Source of the DNA: Candidatus Hydrogenedentota bacterium
Lineage (GTDB): Bacteria; Hydrogenedentota; Hydrogenedentia; Hydrogenedentales; JAEUWI01
Direction: 5' to 3'
DNA: 56,423 bases
Assembly (NCBI GenBank): GCA_016182605.1
Contig: JACPGE010000014.1
Location: 1-56,423, forward strand
The position numbers and the translations under genes were made by a program. Under the pieces are notes generated by a model that did not search any database, had not been told where the DNA came from, and saw only the letters and a list, made by a program, of their open reading frames with translations. Shown here one piece after another: positions 52,021 to 56,423 of this stretch (its first letter is position 1; each line of letters opens with the position of its first letter).

Positions 52021-53301
52021 ATGGGCCAAATGGGAACCAGGCACGCCTGGATAGGGGCAGCGCTGCTGGCGGCATGCGTTGCGGCGCCGGGGGCATGGGC
52101 AGAGGGCGAAGTGACCTACAGCAATCAGATTGCGCGGGTCATGCAGAAACATTGCAATGTGTGCCACCGCGATCAGGGCATCGCCCCGATGAGTTTTAGC
52201 GACTATGCAACGGTGCGCAAGTTTGCGCCGATGATCAAGGAAGTGGTGCAGCAGCGGCGGATGCCCCCGTGGCACGCCGATCCGAATGTGGGGCATTTCT
52301 CCAATGCGCGCAATCTTTCCGATGAAGAAATCTCGATGATTGGCGCCTGGGTGGACAACCGTGCGCCGCGCGGCAACGATGCCGATCTGCCCGCGCCGCT
52401 TCACTTCGATGGTGCGTGGTCCATCGGCACGCCGGACGTTATTTTCGAGATGCCGGAGGAGGTCTCGGTCGAGGCGGACGGCACGGTGCCGTACTTGTAT
52501 TTTGAAACGCCCACCAACTTCACGGAAGACAAGTGGGTGCGCGCGGTGCAGGCGGTGCCCGGGAACGACAAGGTGGTGCACCATATCATTGTGTTTATGA
52601 AAGACGAGCGGGGTGGTGCGCGTGGCAGCCGCGAAGGACGTGACGGGAGCCTCGGTATTGGCAAGGGATTCTTGAAGGGATTCGCGCCGGGCGTGGAGCC
52701 GATGATCCTGCCTGAAGACATGGCGGTGAAGATTCCCGCCGGCACCACGCTGGTGTGGCAGATGCACTACACCGCCACGGGCAAGCCGGAAACCGATCGA
52801 TCCAGGATCGGCATGGTCTTCGCCGATGGGCCGCCGAAGTTTGAACACAAGACGGCCACGGCCGCGACCCACGACTTTGCCATTCCCGCGGGCGCGGACA
52901 ACTACAAGGTGGAGACCGAGTATGTTTTCGCGGACGATGCGACGCTGCTCGACATGACGCCGCACATGCACGTGCGCGGCAAGTCGTACAGCTATACTGC
53001 CATCTTCCCCGACGGCCGCGAAGAGTTGCTGCTCTCGGTGCCCCGCTATGATTTCAACTGGCAGAACACGTACCGGCTCGCGAAGCCGCTGTTCATGCCG
53101 AAGGGATCGAAGCTGCACTGCGTGGCCCACTTCGACAATTCGACGGCGAATCCGGCCAATCCCGATCCGTCGACGACGGTATATTGGGGCGATCAGACTT
53201 GGGAAGAGATGATGATCGGATGGTTCAGCTTGGTGTGGGGCGATCGCGGCGAAGGCGCCGGCCACGCCCAGTCGTTCACCACCACGGCCCTCTCGAAGTA
53301 A
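52021..53301 (+). CDS. Cytochrome c/copper monooxygenase-like exported protein
   Basis: Start MGQMGTRHAWIGAALLAACV (52021) gives a signal peptide ending near GAWAEG. The 426-residue protein has an N-terminal cytochrome c motif C45-N-V-C48-H49 with the family-typical QRRMPPWHADPNVGHFSNAR. The C-terminal two-thirds resembles copper type II ascorbate-dependent monooxygenases (PHM): VVHHIIVFM (His-His, site CuH), and TPHMHVRGKSY with H-M-H (site CuM). Thus heme and copper sites are fused in one chain. Proteins with this layout are common in PVC and acidobacterial genomes and are thought to hydroxylate or oxidise organic compounds in the periplasm. A terminator follows. Confidence 0.85.
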   Translation: MGQMGTRHAWIGAALLAACVAAPGAWAEGEVTYSNQIARVMQKHCNVCHRDQGIAPMSFSDYATVRKFAPMIKEVVQQRRMPPWHADPNVGHFSNARNLSDEEISMIGAWVDNRAPRGNDADLPAPLHFDGAWSIGTPDVIFEMPEEVSVEADGTVPYLYFETPTNFTEDKWVRAVQAVPGNDKVVHHIIVFMKDERGGARGSREGRDGSLGIGKGFLKGFAPGVEPMILPEDMAVKIPAGTTLVWQMHYTATGKPETDRSRIGMVFADGPPKFEHKTATAATHDFAIPAGADNYKVETEYVFADDATLLDMTPHMHVRGKSYSYTAIFPDGREELLLSVPRYDFNWQNTYRLAKPLFMPKGSKLHCVAHFDNSTANPANPDPSTTVYWGDQTWEEMMIGWFSLVWGDRGEGAGHAQSFTTTALSK

Positions 53302-53323
53302 GTTCCCGATACCGCAAAACCTT

Positions 53324-53356
53324 GGCCCGGGCCGCAACCCTGCTGCCCGGGCCTTT
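53324..53356 (+). terminator. Probable terminator behind the cytochrome/monooxygenase gene
   Basis: A 9-bp stem GGCCCGGGC (53324-53332) pairs with GCCCGGGCC (53345-53353) and is followed by only three T, so termination may be partial. Confidence 0.55.
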
Positions 53357-53368
53357 CAATTATATCGA

Positions 53369-53397
53369 TTGACTGCCCCGCGAAGCGCCGATATACT
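53369..53397 (+). promoter_or_regulatory. Sigma-70-type promoter for the GT2 glycosyltransferase gene
   Basis: TTGACT (53369-53374) and TATACT (53392-53397) are separated by 17 bases, 38 bases before the start codon at 53436. Confidence 0.6.
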
Positions 53398-53435
53398 GCG
53401 CCCGTATCCACGAAACACGAGGAAAGGACGCCCCC

Positions 53436-54386
53436 ATGGACAAGCCCCACCCATCCGTGACGCTGTCCGTCGTGGCGCCGGTCTTCAACGAGAAGGATAC
53501 CGTCGAGGCGTTCGTGGAAGAGGTGCGCGCGCAGCTTGAGGCGCTCCCGCTCGAATCGGGCTATGAAATTGTGCTGGTGAATGACGGGAGCACCGATGGC
53601 ACCGCGGCCGTCCTCGACGAACTCGCGCTCAAGCATGCGGGACAAATCGTGGTCGTGCACTTCTCCCGCAACTTTGGTATTGCGGCGGCGGTGTGTGCCG
53701 CGCTCGACCACGCAACCGGCGATGCGGTGATCGTCATGGACTCCGACATGCAGGACGACCCCGCGGTCTTCGGGGCCTTTCTCGCGAAATGGCGCGAGGG
53801 CTACCAGGTCGTCTACGCCATCCGCAGTTCGCGCCAGGAATCCGCCGTGCAGCGCTTCCTCTTCTGGGCCTTCTACCGCCTTATCCACAGCATCACCGAC
53901 GCCAAGCTGCCCATGGACGCGGGCAACTTTGCCCTCCTTGATCGCGCCGTGGCGGACACCATTTCGCGCATGCCGGAGCGCAACCGGTACTTCTCCGGCC
54001 TGCGCGCCTGGGTGGGCTACCGGCAGACCGGTGTGCCTGTCGCGCGCCGTGAGCGCCACCGGGGCGACTCCCGCGTGGGCCTGCGCGGGCTCTGGATCCA
54101 GGCCATGAACGCCATCTTCTCGTTTTCCTATGTGCCGATTTTTGCCTTCCGCGCAATCGGTCTGCTCTCCCTGCTCCTCTCCTTCGCGCTCATGGCGTGG
54201 GTGCTCGCGCAGTGGTTCCTCACGGGCGAGGCCATCGGCGCCTGGGCCACGCCCCTCATTTCGATCTCCTTCTTCGGCGGCATCAATGTTCTCGGCGTCA
54301 CCCTCGTCGGGGAATACGTTGCGCGGATCTATGACGAGGTGCGCCAGCGGCCGAACTATATTGTGGAGCGCATCAGCCGGCATTGA
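53436..54386 (+). CDS. GT2 glycosyltransferase (DPM1/GtrB-like)
   Basis: The 316-residue protein has a GT2 domain (about 8-235) with LSVVAPVFNEKDTVEAFVEE, EIVLVNDGSTDGT, and DSDMQDDPAVF, the DxD-type metal site. A QxxRW-like region is replaced by MPERNRYFSGLRAWVGY, typical of polyprenyl-phosphate glycosyltransferases of the GtrB/DPM1 group. Two C-terminal membrane helices follow (IFAFRAIGLLSLLLSFALMA; ATPLISISFFGGINVLGVTL), ending with GEYVARIYDEVRQRPNYIV. It would load a sugar on undecaprenyl phosphate at the inner membrane for surface glycans. AGGA lies upstream of the ATG. No flippase gene is adjacent. Confidence 0.93.
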   Translation: MDKPHPSVTLSVVAPVFNEKDTVEAFVEEVRAQLEALPLESGYEIVLVNDGSTDGTAAVLDELALKHAGQIVVVHFSRNFGIAAAVCAALDHATGDAVIVMDSDMQDDPAVFGAFLAKWREGYQVVYAIRSSRQESAVQRFLFWAFYRLIHSITDAKLPMDAGNFALLDRAVADTISRMPERNRYFSGLRAWVGYRQTGVPVARRERHRGDSRVGLRGLWIQAMNAIFSFSYVPIFAFRAIGLLSLLLSFALMAWVLAQWFLTGEAIGAWATPLISISFFGGINVLGVTLVGEYVARIYDEVRQRPNYIVERISRH

Positions 54387-54523
54387 GGCGGCGGGAAAGC
54401 CCAACGAAATTGGATTTCAAGAGGAATGTTACAATCGTGCATATTCACTGATACCATATGAGTTGATCCTCCGTCTGATTACAAGATCTCCAATCCTTGG
54501 AGTATGCCAGGAGCACTTTCCAG

Positions 54524-55789
54524 ATGATTTCGCTCATTGAGGCCAAGAACTACCGATGCCTTCACTATATTCGGCAACCTCTCCAAGCGTTTCACGTACT
54601 TGTTGGGCCCAACGCTAGCGGGAAGACCACTTTTCTTGATGTTGTTGCGTTCTTGGGGGATTTGGTCTCGGATGGGCTGGACAAAGCCGTTGGGAATCGC
54701 TCGCAGAACTTTGAAGATCTCTTCTGGGGACGCAAAGGCGATGGATTCGAATTGGCTCTGGAAGCCGTTATTCCTGACGTGCACCGGCAAATACTACCGG
54801 ATAACGAGTTTGATACCGTTCGCTACGAGACATCGTTTGGCTTCGATGATGTCTCACGCGAGTTTGTGATTCGAGGTGAAAAAGTTCTCCTGATAAAATC
54901 TGCTGGGCAGGACAACAGGCCCCTGGAGACTGAATGGTTTCCTGCGTTTCATGAAGGACCCGAAACGATCTTGAGCACGTCGAGACGCCGATTGACAAAG
55001 ACCATAGTGAATAAGGTTTCCGGTGGAAATGACAATTTCTATTCGGAGGTCTATAAAGATAGTGGAAAAGGCTGGACACCGGCTTTCAAGTTGGGTCCCC
55101 GGAAATCGGCGCTTGGCAACCTGCCAGAAGACGAATCAAAACTTCCCGTCTCCACTTGGTTGAAAAGGCTTCTCACCGACGGCGTCCAGCAATTCATGCT
55201 AAACAGCATGCTCATCCGCAAGGCGTGTCCACCTGGCCAAACCCGCGGCTTTAAGCCCGACGGCTCGAACCTCCCTTGGGTCATAGATTCTCTTCGTCAG
55301 CGCTCTCCCGCTTCTTTCCATCGCTGGATCGAGCATCTCAAGACCGCGCTTCCGGACTTGGAGGATATTGACACCGTTGAACGCCTGGATGATAAGCATC
55401 GCTACTTGGTGCTCTGTTATCTCGGAGGACTTAGGGTTCCATCTTGGATGGCGTCCGATGGAACCCTGAGGCTCCTGGCCTTGACGTTGCCGGCATATTT
55501 GCCTGATATGAGCGGCGTCTATCTTATCGAGGAGCCCGAGAATGGGATCCATCCCCGTGCGGTTGAGACGATGTTCCAATCTCTCTCTTCGGTCTATGAC
55601 GCCCAGATTCTGCTCGCTACCCACTCTCCGGTCATTATCAGTATGGCCAAACCTGATACTGTGCTCTGTTTTGCGAAGACAGAAGAAGGATCTGCTGATA
55701 TCGTGTTGGGCAGTGAACACCCGGCTCTGAAGGATTGGCACAAAGAAACCAGCCTGGGAGTTCTGTTTGCGGGTGGCGTCCTGGGATGA
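54524..55789 (+). CDS. AAA-family ATPase (OLD/SMC-like, AAA_15/21)
   Basis: Start MISLIEAKNYRCLHY at 54524 (AGGAG 11 bases upstream) is preferred to the ATG at 54497. The 421-residue protein has a Walker A GPNASGKTTFLD near residue 30, a middle insert and coiled-coil region, a signature-like SDGTLRLLALTLPAYLP, a Walker B VYLIEEPENGIHPRAVE, and a LLATHSPVIISMA H-loop near the end. It is an SMC/Rad50-like ATPase of the group found with TOPRIM or other nuclease subunits. The next gene overlaps it in ATGA, so both subunits are made together. Lower GC than the region before 54,400 suggests acquisition; anti-phage or plasmid defence is inferred only. Confidence 0.9.
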   Translation: MISLIEAKNYRCLHYIRQPLQAFHVLVGPNASGKTTFLDVVAFLGDLVSDGLDKAVGNRSQNFEDLFWGRKGDGFELALEAVIPDVHRQILPDNEFDTVRYETSFGFDDVSREFVIRGEKVLLIKSAGQDNRPLETEWFPAFHEGPETILSTSRRRLTKTIVNKVSGGNDNFYSEVYKDSGKGWTPAFKLGPRKSALGNLPEDESKLPVSTWLKRLLTDGVQQFMLNSMLIRKACPPGQTRGFKPDGSNLPWVIDSLRQRSPASFHRWIEHLKTALPDLEDIDTVERLDDKHRYLVLCYLGGLRVPSWMASDGTLRLLALTLPAYLPDMSGVYLIEEPENGIHPRAVETMFQSLSSVYDAQILLATHSPVIISMAKPDTVLCFAKTEEGSADIVLGSEHPALKDWHKETSLGVLFAGGVLG

Positions 55790-56343
55790 CGACCGAAAGG
55801 CTTCCAAAGGACTTGGTAATTCTAACTGCCGGCAAAGACACGGAATACGCTATCAGGGGCATTCTCAGCCGATTCAGGTCGCTTGGTATCCGCGAACTGA
55901 ACTTCGATGTTTTCGTTCATCCCAACCGGGATCCTGGATGCCTAAGGGAGGGGTATTTGTTTTTGCGGGATCACTATCACCGTTACGCTCACGCGATACT
56001 TATGTTTGACCGCGATGGTTGTGGAAAGGAGTCTTTGACGCGAGAAGATCTGGAATCACAATGTGAGATTCAATTGAGTAAAACGGGATGGGGTGATCGT
56101 GCCGCGGCAATAGTGCTCGATCCTGAGTTGGAGGTTTGGGTTTGGAGTGATTCTCCAGAGGTGGAACGCGAATTGGGATGGGCAGGTCAAACGCCTGATT
56201 TGAGAAGTGCACTTCAGAGTAACGGGTTTTTCGATTCGCAGGGTCCCAAGCCAGACAACCCAAAGTTCGCGATGGAATACGCACTTAGGGTCTGTGACAA
56301 AATAACTCGACTATATTTATTCTGTTGTGCGATACTGTTATCC
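55786..56343 (+). CDS. TOPRIM-like partner of the AAA ATPase, interrupted by an IS
   Basis: The gene starts in the ATGA overlap with the ATPase stop; the frame stays open to the window edge. The first ~165 residues look native: LVILTAGKDTEYAIRGILSR (a TOPRIM-like GK-D-E opening strand and helix), AHAILMFDRDGCGKES with a D-x-D pair, and AAIVLDPELEVWVW. After about KFAMEYALR (near 56290) the codon composition changes and the chain becomes hydrophobic and cysteine-rich (LYLFCCAILL), which I read as IS left-end DNA that happens to stay in frame. The real C-terminus is then missing or replaced. TOPRIM assignment rests on motif order only. Together with the ATPase it recalls two-subunit nuclease defence systems. 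Confidence 0.7.
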
Positions 56344-56423
56344 ATGAAAACAGTAACCGATATCGCGCGACAATATAAGCAACTGCAGGGCTCGTTGGAC
56401 GAGCGCGGCCGTCGTGAGTGGGC
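56292..56423 (+). mobile_element. Left end of an ISAzo13-type insertion sequence (cut by window edge)
   Basis: A sharp drop in GC begins near 56292 (TGTGACAAAATAACTCGAC), followed 40-50 bases later by a transposase-like start. The inverted repeat cannot be proved without the other end, and the exact boundary is uncertain by several bases. Confidence 0.5.
56344..56423 (+). CDS. ISAzo13-type transposase, N-terminal fragment
   Basis: ATG at 56344 starts MKTVTDIARQYKQLQGSLDE followed by RGRREWA, cut by the window edge. The sequence L-x-x-x-LDERGRRxWA is, from memory, the conserved start of ISAzo13-family transposases. It lies in the same frame as the upstream TOPRIM-like gene. Only 26 residues are visible, so the call rests on this signature alone. 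Confidence 0.55.
   Translation, partial: MKTVTDIARQYKQLQGSLDERGRREW

Overview
The window looks like a 56 kb chromosomal contig from a GC-rich, Gram-negative, free-living heterotroph of the PVC/FCB-adjacent bacteria. Family content is the main clue. It has a PVC-type dehydrogenase/cytochrome c protein, a DUF1549/DUF1553 planctomycete-type cytochrome protein followed by a DUF1501 protein, a DUF1559 pilin-like protein, DUF1080 and GH123-like (DUF4091) proteins, and a surface protease with a (Gly-Glu)n linker. From memory, that linker together with these families points to Candidatus Hydrogenedentota, with Planctomycetota or Lentisphaerota as alternatives; this is inference, because no rRNA or ribosomal gene is present. 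Kdo genes (kdsB, a Kdo-kinase-like gene) indicate an LPS outer membrane. Both ends lie inside insertion sequences (an IS4-type transposase C-terminus on the left, an ISAzo13-type N-terminus on the right), which suggests the contig was cut by repeats.

Layout. 0.6-3.2 kb: a tight plus-strand run with an Nfu-like and a NifU/IscU-like Fe-S scaffold and a pterin dehydratase. 3.2-4.6 kb: a small conserved gene, an inverted palindromic repeat pair and a RelE/ParE toxin-antitoxin pair. 4.7-12.5 kb: a DUF1080 protein, ispG, two LPS-type kinases, and the opposing kdsB-pyrG operon. 12.5-13.8 kb: dispersed repeats and a PIN toxin-antitoxin pair. 13.8-21.8 kb: a double redoxin, the (GE)n metalloprotease, the PVC cytochrome/amidohydrolase pair and the pilin. 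21.9-24.8 kb: TMEM220-like, NUDIX, dcd and methyltransferase genes.

24.9-33.5 kb is one long minus-strand block of two ABC systems. A MacB-like tripartite pump (HlyD adaptor, ATPase, permease) is followed by a second set (large periplasmic/membrane protein, ATPase, FtsX-type permease, ZnuA-like lipoprotein) that combines a metal-type binding protein with a non-ZnuB permease. 33.7-40.8 kb: DUF1549, DUF1501 and FG-GAP repeat proteins in one transcription unit, probably extracellular polymer degradation. 40.8-43.3 kb: a lower-GC accessory island with a decayed REP-associated transposase, a SIR2-like protein and a tail-anchored protein behind a strong sigma-70 promoter. 43.3-54.4 kb: a beta-lactamase-like hydrolase, a GH123-like protein, an FkbM methyltransferase, an S41 peptidase, a GntP permease, a cytochrome c/copper monooxygenase-like protein and a GT2 glycosyltransferase. 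54.5-56.4 kb: a second accessory module (AAA ATPase plus TOPRIM-like protein) whose second gene runs into an IS.

The most unusual things seen are: a three-copy, two-hairpin dispersed repeat whose stems are conserved while its two loops are exchanged independently; the hybrid ZnuA/FtsX-type ABC cluster; the SIR2 and ATPase/TOPRIM accessory modules; and the remains of several different mobile elements.
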